Counted from the first letter of the stretch, positions 1 to 10,710 are shown. The stretch is DNA of 64,000 nucleotides from Pseudomonas fluorescens (GCF_902498195.1 NZ_CABVIY010000005.1:62001-126000); one strand, 5' to 3'. A program made the numbers and translations. The notes: a model not told the origin generated them from the sequence alone.

Positions 1-29
1 GTTTCGCCTGAAAAAAGAGAATCGTCCTA

Positions 30-83
30 CCAGGTCATCTGAAATTTCCGCAGCCTGCGGAAAATTTTCAGACAACCTGATGG
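30..83 (-). terminator. Long imperfect hairpin downstream of speA
   Basis: An interrupted inverted repeat lies just after the speA stop codon. The outer arms pair CAGGT with ACCTG, the middle arms pair TCTGAAA with TTTCAGA, and the inner arms pair TTTCCGC with GCGGAAA. Read on the minus strand it is followed by a T-rich stretch near positions 11-17. It probably ends speA transcription. The internal loops make it a non-canonical terminator. Confidence 0.5.
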
Positions 84-97
84 GAGCGGGACTTGCC

Positions 98-2011
<1,914 letters not shown>

Positions 2012-2065
2012 TGAAGTCCCCTATAAAGAAGTCATAGTGCGTCGCCTGGATTCAGGCCGGCGCAG

Positions 2066-2094
2066 TCTAAAGAATGAAAATGACGGTTCGTCAA
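2066..2094 (-). promoter_or_regulatory. Putative sigma-70 promoter of speA
   Basis: On the minus strand TTGACG (2094-2089) is followed after 17 nt by TTTAGA (2071-2066). Transcription would start near 2059, giving a leader of about 48 nt before speA. The -35 box is good and the -10 box weak. Confidence 0.45.
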
Positions 2095-2148
2095 CGAGGG
2101 GGTAGACCCCGTCGACCGCAACGAGTTTAGAAACCGGTCATGAACAGG

Positions 2149-2225
2149 CTCTGTGAAAACCATGGTGACGACGCCAGTCGTGAGGCAATCAGGACTGGAT
2201 CAAGCCGCAGGTGGTCTTCACAGAG
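2149..2225 (-). other. Nested stem structure in the sui1 3' region
   Basis: A 14-bp inverted repeat with one mismatch (CTCTGTGAAAACCA at 2149-2162 against TGGTCTTCACAGAG at 2212-2225) encloses a second 6-bp dyad (CCAGTC 2174-2179, GACTGG 2193-2198). It begins five bases after the sui1 stop. It could be an RNA-stabilising or terminating structure or part of a small RNA; there is no U-tract. Confidence 0.4.
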
Positions 2226-2229
2226 GCTG

Positions 2230-2601
2230 CTAGCCGCCGGACTTCTTCGCTTTGAAACCGTGCTTGATCAACTCGGCCAAGAGTAGCTCGACATGATCGC
2301 CCTGGATTTCAATGATCCCGTCTTTCAACGCTCCACCGGTGCCACAGCGTTTCTTCAACGTGGTCGCCAGTTCCTTGAGCGCGTCTTCGGCCAACGGCAC
2401 GCCGGTGATGGTGGTCACCGTCTTGCCGCCACGGCCCTTGCTTTCGCGACGCACGCGAGCGATGCCGTCGCCGGCCGGGATAACGGTCTGTTTGCAGATA
2501 CAGGCGTCCACCGGCTTACTGCATTCCGGGCAATGACGACCTGCGTCGGTGGAAAATACCAGGCCACCAAGGGCGGCGAAGGATGCGGCTTTTTTGGCCA
2601 C
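2230..2601 (-). CDS. SUI1/YciH-family translation initiation factor
   Basis: A protein of 123 residues with the eIF1/SUI1 fold signature in its C-terminal two thirds, including the GRGGKTVTTITGVP strand-loop segment. Bacterial YciH-type proteins bind the small ribosomal subunit and affect start-codon discrimination. The N-terminal part carries a cysteine cluster (CPECSKPVDACIC) that looks like a small zinc knuckle. The GTG at 2601 is chosen because AGAGG lies just upstream and the longer upstream reading has no such site. It lies between speA and the NUDIX gene, all on the minus strand. Confidence 0.9.
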   Translation of the reverse strand: MAKKAASFAALGGLVFSTDAGRHCPECSKPVDACICKQTVIPAGDGIARVRRESKGRGGKTVTTITGVPLAEDALKELATTLKKRCGTGGALKDGIIEIQGDHVELLLAELIKHGFKAKKSGG

Positions 2602-2707
2602 CGGCAATCCTCTTGGGAGGACAAAGACTGGTCGCAGCACTTGGGGAGGCTATCGACCGCGAAGCCCCACTCAGGCAGGGGCAGCGCTACTGAAACGGTT
2701 GGATCTC

Positions 2708-2798
2708 TGCAGGAGCTGACGAGTGCAACGAGGCTGCGATCTTTTGATGTCGAATCAAAAGCAACGTCAAAAGATCGCAGCCTGCGGCAGCTCCTGCA
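2708..2798. repeat. Inverted repeat, AAAAGATCGCAGCC family, copy 1
   Basis: The arms carry AGGAGCTG...GGCTGCGATCTTTTGA and its near reverse complement ending CAGCTCCTGCA. Two further copies occur at 13186-13262 and 51732-51828. The outer 40 bp of the arms differ between copies while the GATCGCAGCC and AGGAGCTG blocks are constant. It lies between sui1 and the NUDIX gene. Confidence 0.8.
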
Positions 2799-2889
2799 AA
2801 AAGCAATACCGTTACAGTTTGAAAAGGTCGCGCAGTGTAACGGCAAATACGCCGATTGCTAAGAGCCAATCGGCGCCAATTTATAACGC

Positions 2890-3450
2890 TTATGCGACGT
2901 CTTCCCCACGAGACCTGAGGTAGCGCTTCAACGCCGCCAGGGAGTCCGGGCAATAAGGCTTTTCCTCGATTTCCCGCAGCACTTGATCGATCGGTAAAAA
3001 GCGCGCTTCAAGCACTTCTTCCGGTTGCAGGATCAACGGTCCGTCCCACACCGCCGAAAACGCCGAACACCAGAGCCGATTGCCGGTGTCTTCGAAGAAA
3101 AAGTGGTCATGGGCGGTCAAGGCCACACCGCTCACGCCCAGCTCCTCTTCCAGCTCCCGGGCCGCCGATTCGGCGTAGGTTTCCGTGGCGAGCACCATGC
3201 CGCCTGCCGCCACGTCCCAATAACCCGGGTAGATCGCCTTGCTCAGGGTACGACGATGCACGCACAACTCGCCGGCGGAATTGAACAGCATGATATAGGT
3301 GCCGCGCCCGATCAGCCCGCGCTCGCGCAGGTCGCAGCGGACCAGGGCGCCGAGCAGGTTGTCCTGTTCATCGACCCAGGCGATCTGCTCGGCATCCGAC
3401 GCCGCGCGGTGAGCGGCTTCGCGCGGGTTATCGATGGAACTGTCGACCAT
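2890..3450 (-). CDS. NUDIX hydrolase (YfcD-like)
   Basis: A soluble protein of 186 residues. The NUDIX box is intact (GG..LATETYAESAARELEEELG, about residues 80-103), including the REVEE-type acidic cluster that binds the metal. The family hydrolyses nucleoside diphosphates linked to another moiety; this subgroup resembles isopentenyl-diphosphate-isomerase-like YfcD proteins whose substrate is not settled. It starts three bases after the DUF2333 stop on the same strand, so the two are very likely cotranscribed. Confidence 0.9.
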   Translation of the reverse strand: MVDSSIDNPREAAHRAASDAEQIAWVDEQDNLLGALVRCDLRERGLIGRGTYIMLFNSAGELCVHRRTLSKAIYPGYWDVAAGGMVLATETYAESAARELEEELGVSGVALTAHDHFFFEDTGNRLWCSAFSAVWDGPLILQPEEVLEARFLPIDQVLREIEEKPYCPDSLAALKRYLRSRGEDVA

Positions 3451-3453
3451 GGC

Positions 3454-4521
3454 TCAGCCCTGATTCAGCAATTGACGCAGATCGATCACCGCCGCGTTGG
3501 CCCGGGAAATGTAGTTGGCCATGACCAGCGAGTGGTTGGCCAGCACCCCGAAGCCGCTGCCGTTGAGGATCATCGGACTCCACACCGGCTCCTGCGACGC
3601 TTCCAGCTCACGAATGATCTGGCGCACGCTGACCGTGGCGTTCTTCTTGGCCAGCACGTCGGCGAAGTCGACTTCAATGGCGCGCAGCAAGTGCGACAGG
3701 GCCCAGGCCTGGCCGCGGGCTTCGTAGAACACGTTGTCGATCTGCAGCCATGGGGTTTCGACGATTTCCTCGTCAACCTGCGGCGCCACGCCCGGCACCA
3801 CGACTTCGGTCTTCAACGCGGTGTTGAGCTTGACCCGGCCAACACTGGCCGACAGACGTTGCGACAGCGAGCCCAGGCGGGTCCCGACGTCACCCAGCCA
3901 GTTGTTCAGGTTGTCGGCGCGGGCATAGAACAGCGCGCTTTTCTGGTTCGGATCGGACAGGCGGGCCTGATAGCGGCTCAGGGAGTTGATGCCTTCCTGG
4001 TACTCGGACTCACTGGACGGCAGCACCCAGCTCTTGTTGTCGAAGTTGAAACGCGGCTCGGCCTTGGCCAGATCGGCGTCTTCAGCGGATTGCGACTGCG
4101 AACGGGCGAAGTCTTTGCGTAGCGCGCGGCTCAAGTCGCGCACCTGCACCAGCACGCCGTATTCCCAGCTCGGCATGTTGTCCATCCACAGGCCCGGCGG
4201 GAAACGGTCGTTGGAAATGTAACCGCCCTGCTTGGTCAGCAAAGTGCCGGCAACGGTCTTTAGGGTTTCCACGGTGGTGTAGCCGACCACCATCTGCTTG
4301 CCTTCCTTTTCAGCGGCCAGTTGCGCCGTCTGCTGCACCGGAAACAGCGCGGGTTCCTGGCTCCAGTACCAGCCCAGCGCGATCGCCACTAACAGGTAGA
4401 GGCCGATCAGCGTGGCCAGCGCCCGGCTGAACAGCAGGCCGCCCAGGTAACTGCGGGTTGCCGACTTCGGTTCAGCGGCACGTTCAGGCGCGCTACCGGC
4501 GCGGTTCTTCCAGTCCAGCAT
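3454..4521 (-). CDS. DUF2333 family membrane-anchored protein
   Basis: A protein of 355 residues with one transmembrane helix near residues 32-53 (ALATLIGLYLLVAIALGWYW) and a large, mostly helical remainder predicted to be periplasmic. It matches the DUF2333 family found next to GcbA in pseudomonads. No catalytic motif is visible and the role is unknown. The ATG at 4521 has AAAGGA upstream. It is first in a two-gene unit with the NUDIX gene and is transcribed away from gcbA, which starts 554 bp away on the other strand. Confidence 0.85.
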   Translation of the reverse strand: MLDWKNRAGSAPERAAEPKSATRSYLGGLLFSRALATLIGLYLLVAIALGWYWSQEPALFPVQQTAQLAAEKEGKQMVVGYTTVETLKTVAGTLLTKQGGYISNDRFPPGLWMDNMPSWEYGVLVQVRDLSRALRKDFARSQSQSAEDADLAKAEPRFNFDNKSWVLPSSESEYQEGINSLSRYQARLSDPNQKSALFYARADNLNNWLGDVGTRLGSLSQRLSASVGRVKLNTALKTEVVVPGVAPQVDEEIVETPWLQIDNVFYEARGQAWALSHLLRAIEVDFADVLAKKNATVSVRQIIRELEASQEPVWSPMILNGSGFGVLANHSLVMANYISRANAAVIDLRQLLNQG

Positions 4522-4660
4522 GGCGATATCCTTTCAAGCTCTTGGGTTCATCGGTTCGACCACAACCATACAACAACGTGCCTTGGCCCGGCACCCGCCG
4601 TTGGGTGCATGTCGGAAATAAGCTTCCCGATGGATGTAAACAGACAACACGCGCTCCTTT

Positions 4661-4762
4661 CTGTAGCGGCGAGCCTGCTCGTGATGGTCGACAACGATGA
4701 CGTGTAACACCTGACACCCCGCGTCGTATTCGCGATTTGCGCGAGCAGGCTCGCGCCTACAG
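4661..4762. repeat. Degenerate REP doublet
   Basis: CTGTAGCGGCGAGCCTGCTC at 4661-4680 faces GAGCAGGCTCGCGCCTACAG at 4743-4762. The arms resemble the abundant REP of this genome but have CTGTAG in place of GTGGGAG and GAGCCTGC in place of GGCTTGC, so they belong to another REP subclass. Confidence 0.7.
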
Positions 4763-4777
4763 AAGGACATCAGCCCC

Positions 4778-4801
4778 TAAGGGTTTCCCCTACAACCCTT
4801 A
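4778..4801. promoter_or_regulatory. Perfect dyad upstream of gcbA and DUF2333
   Basis: TAAGGGTT (4778-4785) and AACCCTTA (4794-4801) are exact reverse complements separated by 8 nt. The symmetric position between two divergent genes suits a dimeric regulator site. A transcript hairpin is the alternative. Confidence 0.4.
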
Positions 4802-5019
4802 CACAAAAGACCTTCGCCCATTCAAGCCGTAAATCCACTCGGCAACGAGGCTCATAACCCAGAGAAAAGTCGCCACGCGCCTTGTGGGTAAAATCCTGAA
4901 ACCCCCGGAACAGAGCCTTCTTCAAGAATTATCATTCGATTACAGACCAACCGGTCACAAACTGAATGCGTCCGCGTTACAGATTATTGACGTACGACAC
5001 TCATGCAATCGAAAAGAGG

Positions 5020-5028
5020 TGCTAGCAT
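5020..5028 (+). promoter_or_regulatory. Putative extended -10 of gcbA
   Basis: TGCTAGCAT fits an extended -10 (TGn plus TAGCAT) 48 nt before the gcbA ATG. No good -35 lies 16-18 nt upstream, which suggests dependence on an activator or the extended element. Confidence 0.3.
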
Positions 5029-5075
5029 AGAGCCACCAGTCGACCTCAGCGTGCACCCTAACTAGTAGTCAGGAT

Positions 5076-6719
5076 ATGACCGAGCCAGAAGATCCCAGCC
5101 GCGAGCGCCTCAAGCACCACTTTGCCCAGCGGGTCATTCATCAGGCACGTCAGATACTTGAGATATGGCAGCGCCTGCAACGCAGCGAGTGGTCACCCAA
5201 CGAATTGGCGGAACTGAGCGAGGCCAACCTGCGCCTGCTGCGGTTCGCCGAACGCTTCGAACAACCGGAACACATTCAACTGGCGCGCCATATCAGCCAG
5301 TCGCTGGAGGCTGTCGACGCCAATCGCGGACGCCTGAGCAGCGGTTTGATCACCGACCTCAACCGCTTGATGCAGCGCCTGTCGCGCACCGGTTTGCGCC
5401 ATGGCGATCAACTCGATCAAACGTTCCTGCCGCCCCTGCGCAAGCCGATCTACGTCATGTTGCAGGACCTCGACCGCGCCGAGCGCCTGGCCAAGCAACT
5501 GGAATTCTTCGGACTCAGCGCCCAGTCGCTGGACAGCGTCGCGGCGTTTCGCTCCTCCATGGTGGAGCGCCTGCCAGCGGCGATTGTCATGGACGTGGAC
5601 TTCAGTGGCCCCGGCATCGGCCTGAAACTGGCCGCCGAAGCCCAGGAAGGCCTCGACCACCGTTTGCCGCTGCTGTTCTTCAGCCTGCACGAAACCGACA
5701 CCCCGACCCGCCTGGCCGCCGTGCGCGCCGGTGGCCAGGAATTCCTCACCGGCACCCTCGAAGCGTCGAGCCTGCTGGAGAAAATCGAAGTCCTGACCTG
5801 CGTCGCCCAGTACGAACCCTACAAAGTGCTGATCATCGACGACTCCCGCGCCCAGGCCTTGCACACCGAGCGCCTGCTCAACAGCGCGGGGATCGTGACC
5901 CGGACCTTGATCGAGCCGATCCAGGCCATGGCCGAACTGGCCGATTTCCAGCCGGACCTGATCATCCTCGACATGTACATGCCCGCCTGCACCGGCACGG
6001 AACTGGCCAAAGTGATTCGCCATAACGACCGCTACGTCAGCGTGCCGATCATTTACCTGTCGGCCGAGGACGATCTGGACAAGCAACTCGACGCCATGAG
6101 CGAGGGCGGCGACGACTTCCTGACCAAGCCAATCAAGCCCCGGCACCTGATCACCACCGTGCGCAATCGCGCGGCGCGGGCGCGTAACCTGAAGGCGCGG
6201 ATGGTGCGCGACAGCCTCACCGGCCTGTACAACCACACCCACATTTTGCAACTGCTCGAAGACTGCTCGTTCCGCGCCCGCCGCGAGAACAAGCCTCTGA
6301 GCTTTGCCATGCTCGACATCGACCACTTCAAGCGGGTCAACGACAGCCACGGCCACCCCATGGGCGACCGGGTGATCAAGAGCCTGGCACTGTTTCTCAA
6401 GCAACGATTGCGCAAGACCGACTTCATCGGTCGATACGGCGGTGAAGAGTTCGCCATTGTCATGCCCGACACTGACATTGAAGCGGCCTGGAACGTACTG
6501 GATGAAATCCGCCAGCGCTTTGCCGAAATCCACTACCCGGCCCAGCCGCAGGATCTGTGGTGCACCTTCAGCGCCGGGGTGGTGGAACTGGGTGAAGACT
6601 CCGACGGCCTGTTGATGGCCAGCCAGGCAGACGAAGCGTTGTATCGAGCCAAAGGCGCCGGACGCAATCGTGTGCAGGCCGCGCTGGCATCACAGCAAAG
6701 TGCCACCTTTTCATCCTGA
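5076..6719 (+). CDS. gcbA: Diguanylate cyclase GcbA (REC-REC-GGDEF)
   Basis: This 547-residue soluble protein makes cyclic di-GMP. An N-terminal helical region (about 1-115) is followed by a receiver-like domain (125-245) in which the acidic pocket is degenerate. A second receiver (about 249-365) has an apparent phospho-acceptor Asp299 in DLIILDMYMP. The GGDEF domain (about 375-540) has active-site GGEEF at 455-459 and an intact inhibitory I-site RKTD at 446-449, so product inhibition is expected. In P. fluorescens and P. aeruginosa the orthologue promotes surface attachment and dispersion control. Neighbours match PA4843. Confidence 0.93.
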   Translation: MTEPEDPSRERLKHHFAQRVIHQARQILEIWQRLQRSEWSPNELAELSEANLRLLRFAERFEQPEHIQLARHISQSLEAVDANRGRLSSGLITDLNRLMQRLSRTGLRHGDQLDQTFLPPLRKPIYVMLQDLDRAERLAKQLEFFGLSAQSLDSVAAFRSSMVERLPAAIVMDVDFSGPGIGLKLAAEAQEGLDHRLPLLFFSLHETDTPTRLAAVRAGGQEFLTGTLEASSLLEKIEVLTCVAQYEPYKVLIIDDSRAQALHTERLLNSAGIVTRTLIEPIQAMAELADFQPDLIILDMYMPACTGTELAKVIRHNDRYVSVPIIYLSAEDDLDKQLDAMSEGGDDFLTKPIKPRHLITTVRNRAARARNLKARMVRDSLTGLYNHTHILQLLEDCSFRARRENKPLSFAMLDIDHFKRVNDSHGHPMGDRVIKSLALFLKQRLRKTDFIGRYGGEEFAIVMPDTDIEAAWNVLDEIRQRFAEIHYPAQPQDLWCTFSAGVVELGEDSDGLLMASQADEALYRAKGAGRNRVQAALASQQSATFSS

Positions 6720-6729
6720 TCGACGCCTT

Positions 6730-6747
6730 CCGTCATAACGCTGTAAC
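6730..6747 (+). promoter_or_regulatory. PHO box (PhoB site) upstream of the chemoreceptor
   Basis: CCGTCATAACGCTGTAAC consists of two 7-bp direct repeats, CCGTCAT and CTGTAAC, separated by 4 nt, as in the PhoB consensus; each half has one mismatch to CTGTCAT/CTGTCAC. It ends 51 nt before the chemoreceptor ATG. A possible -10 (TAACTT, 6758-6763) follows at the spacing seen when a PHO box replaces the -35. Confidence 0.75.
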
Positions 6748-6798
6748 AGAAACGCAATAACTTCAGGCACTTACCATTCTGCCGTTGGTTGTCCCCCG

Positions 6799-8745
6799 AT
6801 GCGCCTGAAGCTGCTGACCAATCTAAACACCCTCCTTTTAGTCGCCGTGTGCGTGGCCCTGGGGGCCACGCTCTGGTGGTCGCAAAAAGCCCTTGAGCGC
6901 CCTTACTTATTAATGGAGCGCTACCTGGGTTTGTCCCAGCAGTTTCAGAATGAAGTGGCGCGCAACATCGAGGACTACCTCGCCAGCGGCGATGCCCTGC
7001 GCTTGAGCAGCGCCAGCCAGGCCATCGAACACCTGCAAAAGGAGCTCGGGGCATTGCCGCCGGCACTCGCCGACACCTTGCGCCCCAGCCTGTCGAACCT
7101 GAACGAGTTCAGCAAAACCGACTTGCTCGCCGCCGGCAAACTCGCGGGCGATCCGCAGGCCCTGCTGCTGCAAGCCGAGCGCGAACTGGGCGCCAGCCTC
7201 GACCAACTCAGCCAGTACGCCAGCGGCAACGCGGCCTACCTGACGCCACTGCTCGCCGCCGCCCAGCATCTGGGCAAACTGTCGCTGGCCCGGGACAAAC
7301 TGGTCAGCAGCGGTCGCAGCGAACTGGCCGCCGATGTCGAGCGCGAAGTCACCAACCTGCGCGCCCAGGCCGGACAACTGGACGCCCTGCCCTTGCTCGG
7401 CGTGACGGCCAGCAGCGAGTCGAACACCGATGATTTCGCCGCGATGATGGGCCTGGAAAACAGCGAAAAAGCTGTCACCGAAGATGCCGGGGTCGGCTTC
7501 AAGCGCGAGCTCAACAGCCTGCTCAACCGTTACCCGGCGGAACTGGCCCGCACCCGCGACCAAATCCGCAAGCGCGCAGAACTCAGCACCGCGACCCACC
7601 TGAAAATCGCCGACGTGCAACAGTCCATCGCCGGCCTGGAGCCCGTGGTGCGCGCCCAGCACGGGCAGATCCAGGGTGAAGTGCGACTGATGCAAGGCGT
7701 AATGATCGGCCTGATCCTGCTCATCGCCCTGCTCATCGATACCCTGCAACGGCGCCTGGCCCGGACGCTGACCAACCTCGCCCCCGCGCTGTCGACCTGG
7801 GCCGAGGGCGACTTCAGCCAAGACATCCAGCTGGGCAAGACCAATCGCGAATTGCATGACATTGAAGCCTCGCTCAACCGCTTGCGCGCCTATCTGGTGG
7901 ACCTGGTGGGGACCATTCGCCTCAACGCCGAGCAGGTCGCCGGCAGCAGCCGCTCCCTGGCCGAGCTGAGCAACGACCTGCACCGCGGCGCCGAACACCA
8001 GGCCGGTGACACGGCGATGATCCGCGACTCCCTGGGCGAGCTGGAAGCGACCATCCAGCAAGTCGCCGGCGATGCCAGCCAGGCCGCCGACGCCAGCCGC
8101 CATGCCGGACTGGCGGTGGAACACGGGCAGAAAGTCATCGGCCAGAGCCTCACCGGCCTGCATGCGCTGGTGGATGAGGTGCAGGGCAATGCACAGATGA
8201 TTGAGCACCTGGCCGAAGAGTCCGCGACCATCGGCGGGGTGCTGACGGTGATCCGCTCGATTGCCGACCAGACCAACCTGCTGGCGCTGAACGCGGCCAT
8301 TGAAGCGGCGCGTGCCGGGGAAATGGGCCGTGGTTTTGCCGTGGTGGCCGAAGAAGTGCGCTCGCTGGCGCAACGCACCGCCGGCGCCACCGCCGAGATC
8401 CAGACCTTGATCGCCGGCCTGCAAACCGCGGCGCGGCAATCGGTCGAGGGCATGCGGGCCCAGGTCGAGCACGCCGAAGCCACGGCCAACCAGGCCCAGG
8501 CGGCTGACGGTGCGCTGGATAAAATCGTCGGGGCGATCCAGACCATTTCCGACACCGCCGTGCGCATCGCCGATGTCACCGCCCAGCAAAGCGGCGCCGT
8601 CAGCGAAATCCGCGATCACAGTGAGCGGATTCACCAGTTGGGTGGGGATAACTTGCTGCGTATCGGCGAAGGGCGTGAGCAAGGAGAAAACCTTTTGGTG
8701 CTGGGTGGGCGACTGCATACCGCCGTCCAGGCCTTCCGCGTCTGA
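6799..8745 (+). CDS. ctpL: Methyl-accepting chemotaxis protein, CtpL-like
   Basis: A chemoreceptor of 648 residues. Helix TM1 covers residues 9-27 and TM2 about 300-315. The periplasmic part between them is about 270 residues, long and helical, as in helical-bimodular sensors. A HAMP-like linker leads to the signalling domain with the hairpin tip IRSIADQTNLLALNAAIEAA. Order after gcbA matches PA4844 (CtpL), which in P. aeruginosa mediates taxis to low phosphate through the phosphate-binding protein. The PHO box in front supports that role; direct ligand binding cannot be read from sequence. Confidence 0.88.
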   Translation: MRLKLLTNLNTLLLVAVCVALGATLWWSQKALERPYLLMERYLGLSQQFQNEVARNIEDYLASGDALRLSSASQAIEHLQKELGALPPALADTLRPSLSNLNEFSKTDLLAAGKLAGDPQALLLQAERELGASLDQLSQYASGNAAYLTPLLAAAQHLGKLSLARDKLVSSGRSELAADVEREVTNLRAQAGQLDALPLLGVTASSESNTDDFAAMMGLENSEKAVTEDAGVGFKRELNSLLNRYPAELARTRDQIRKRAELSTATHLKIADVQQSIAGLEPVVRAQHGQIQGEVRLMQGVMIGLILLIALLIDTLQRRLARTLTNLAPALSTWAEGDFSQDIQLGKTNRELHDIEASLNRLRAYLVDLVGTIRLNAEQVAGSSRSLAELSNDLHRGAEHQAGDTAMIRDSLGELEATIQQVAGDASQAADASRHAGLAVEHGQKVIGQSLTGLHALVDEVQGNAQMIEHLAEESATIGGVLTVIRSIADQTNLLALNAAIEAARAGEMGRGFAVVAEEVRSLAQRTAGATAEIQTLIAGLQTAARQSVEGMRAQVEHAEATANQAQAADGALDKIVGAIQTISDTAVRIADVTAQQSGAVSEIRDHSERIHQLGGDNLLRIGEGREQGENLLVLGGRLHTAVQAFRV

Positions 8746-8754
8746 CACATTGCT

Positions 8755-8819
8755 TTCGCGAGCAAGCCCGCTCCCACAGGGTCATGCGCAGTTCCTGTGG
8801 GAGCGGGCTTGCTCGCGAA
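8755..8819. repeat. REP doublet (short type)
   Basis: The arms are 26 bp and face each other: TTCGCGAGCAAGCCCGCTCC onward against its reverse complement, with only about 13 nt between them. It lies between the chemoreceptor and dsbD. Confidence 0.95.
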
Positions 8820-8909
8820 GACGTCAGAACATTCACCACGAAATTCCGCTGCCTGCACACCCCGCATCTGTCCGCTATCATGCCCCCAACCCCGATACGC
8901 GAGACCGTC

Positions 8910-10652
8910 ATGCGCCGTCTGCTTTGCCTCCTGCTATTAGTGTTCACCCTGCCGGCCACCGCCGCCGGGCTGCTGGAGAGCCGTCCCAGTTCCACCCTGG
9001 GCTCGATCAACAACAGCGCCGACTTCCTGCCGGTGCGCCAAGCCTTTCAGCTGAGCCTGGTGGAAAGCACGCCCCGATCGATCAAACTGCGCTTCGTCGC
9101 CACCGAGGGCTATTACCTCTACCGTCACCGCTTCCAGTTCCGCGCCGACCCGGTCGAGGTCACGCTCGGCGCCGCGCAATTGCCCAAGGGCGAACAGAAG
9201 CACGATGAGTATTTCGGCGATGTCGAGGTCTACCACGGCATTCTTGACGTCGAACTGCCGCGCACCGATCCGCGCGCCTTCACCCTGGCCGTAACCTATC
9301 AGGGCTGCGCCGACAAAGGCCTGTGCTACCCGCCCGAGACGGAACGCTTGAGTATCGCCGGTGATGGCGCCTCGACAGGCCATGCCTGGGGCTGGCGGGA
9401 ATTGGCGCTGTTCTTCCTCGCGGGCCTGGGCCTGACCTTCACGCCCTGTGTGCTGCCCATGCTGCCGATCCTGTCCGGCGTGGTCCTGCGCGGCCAGGTT
9501 GGCGGCTGGCGCGGTTTCAATCTGTCGCTGGCCTACGTACTGCCAATGGCCGCCTGCTTTGCCCTGCTCGGCGCGTTGATGGGAATGTTCGGCGCGCAGC
9601 TCAATCTGCAGGCACGGTTGCAATCGGCCTGGGTGCTGGTGCCGTTCGCGATGTTTTTCGCGGTGTTTGCCCTGGCGATGTTTGGCGTCTTCGAACTGAA
9701 GTTGCCACAGGTCATCAGCAGTCGACTGGATCGGATTGCCGGTCGCACCGAAGGCGGCTCGCTGTGGGGGGCGGCCGTGCTGGGCGTGGTCTCCAGCCTG
9801 CTGGTCTCGCCTTGCGTTTCGGCGCCCCTGGCCGGCGCGCTGCTGTACATCAGCGCCAGCGGCGATGCCCTGGGCGGCGGCCTGAAACTGTTCATGCTCG
9901 GCCTGGGCATGGGGGCTCCACTGTTGCTGGTGGCGACGGGCGGCGCGGCGTGGCTGCCGAAAAGCGGGCCGTGGCTGATCTATGTGAAAAACGCGATTGG
10001 CGTGCTGTTGCTGGGGTTGGCGATCGGCTTGCTCAGTCGGGTGTTGCCGGGCCAGATCACTTTATTGCTGATCGGTTTGCTCGCCGGTGGCGTCGGTTTG
10101 TTCATGGGCGCGCTGGAGTTCGTCTACAAACCGCCGAGAAAACGCCTGGGCCAATTACTCGGCATGTTCCTGCTGTTTTACGCGCTGGCCTGCTGGTATG
10201 GCGGGTTCAGCGGCCAGAGCGATCCGTTCAATCCGATCGGCCAGCCTCGCACCGTCGTCGGCAGCCAGTCCACGCCTGACACCAACGCCTGGCAAACCGT
10301 GACCACGCCGGCAGACCTCGACCGCGTACTGGCCGAGGCCCGCTCGTCCGGCGTCCCGCTGCTGCTCGACTGGTACGCCGACTGGTGCATCAGCTGCAAA
10401 GTGATCGAACACGAAGTACTCAACGACGCCACCGTCGTCGATCGCCTCAAGGACTATCGGCTGATCCGCTTCGACATCACCGCCAGCAACGCCGAACAAC
10501 GGGCGCTGCTCGACCGCTACAAGCTGTTCGGTCCTCCGGCACTGATGTTTTTTGGCAAAGACGGGGTCGAACGCGCCGATGTCCGTGTCATCGGCGAGAT
10601 AAACGCCACGGACTTCGCCGAACGTGTTGCCAAAGCGAATGACCGGATTTAA
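8910..10652 (+). CDS. dsbD: Thiol:disulfide interchange protein DsbD
   Basis: A protein of 580 residues that passes electrons from cytoplasmic thioredoxin across the inner membrane to periplasmic DsbC/DsbG and cytochrome maturation. A signal peptide (MRRLLCLLLLVFTLPATAAG) decides the start at 8910. The periplasmic domain has Cys133 and Cys139 (GCADKGLC). The membrane core has eight or so helices with Cys180 in TFTPCVLP and a second cysteine in LVSPCVSAP. The C-terminal thioredoxin domain has C493-I-S-C496. Upstream in-frame codons run through the REP doublet and are not coding. Confidence 0.95.
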   Translation: MRRLLCLLLLVFTLPATAAGLLESRPSSTLGSINNSADFLPVRQAFQLSLVESTPRSIKLRFVATEGYYLYRHRFQFRADPVEVTLGAAQLPKGEQKHDEYFGDVEVYHGILDVELPRTDPRAFTLAVTYQGCADKGLCYPPETERLSIAGDGASTGHAWGWRELALFFLAGLGLTFTPCVLPMLPILSGVVLRGQVGGWRGFNLSLAYVLPMAACFALLGALMGMFGAQLNLQARLQSAWVLVPFAMFFAVFALAMFGVFELKLPQVISSRLDRIAGRTEGGSLWGAAVLGVVSSLLVSPCVSAPLAGALLYISASGDALGGGLKLFMLGLGMGAPLLLVATGGAAWLPKSGPWLIYVKNAIGVLLLGLAIGLLSRVLPGQITLLLIGLLAGGVGLFMGALEFVYKPPRKRLGQLLGMFLLFYALACWYGGFSGQSDPFNPIGQPRTVVGSQSTPDTNAWQTVTTPADLDRVLAEARSSGVPLLLDWYADWCISCKVIEHEVLNDATVVDRLKDYRLIRFDITASNAEQRALLDRYKLFGPPALMFFGKDGVERADVRVIGEINATDFAERVAKANDRI

Positions 10653-10710
10653 TCAAGCGGTCATATATTTCGCGCAAACATCGGACATCGTGCTGGCTAT
10701 TGCAGAGAAC

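Larger units (their letters stand above)
4522..5075. other. Divergent intergenic region DUF2333 / gcbA
   Basis: This 554-bp gap holds no convincing gene. The half nearest DUF2333 contains a degenerate REP doublet (4661-4762). The half nearest gcbA contains a perfect 8-bp dyad (4778-4801) and an extended -10 motif (5020-5028). A small minus-strand frame across 4534-4770 is only translation of the repeat. Confidence 0.6.

Noticed and set aside
4534..4770. 78-codon minus-strand open frame
   Set aside because: It is translation of the degenerate REP doublet, with no ribosome site and no family likeness.
8784..8909. N-terminal extension of dsbD
   Set aside because: It reads through a REP arm. 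The signal peptide starts at 8910. The same reasoning removed upstream extensions of purD, urtA and urtB.
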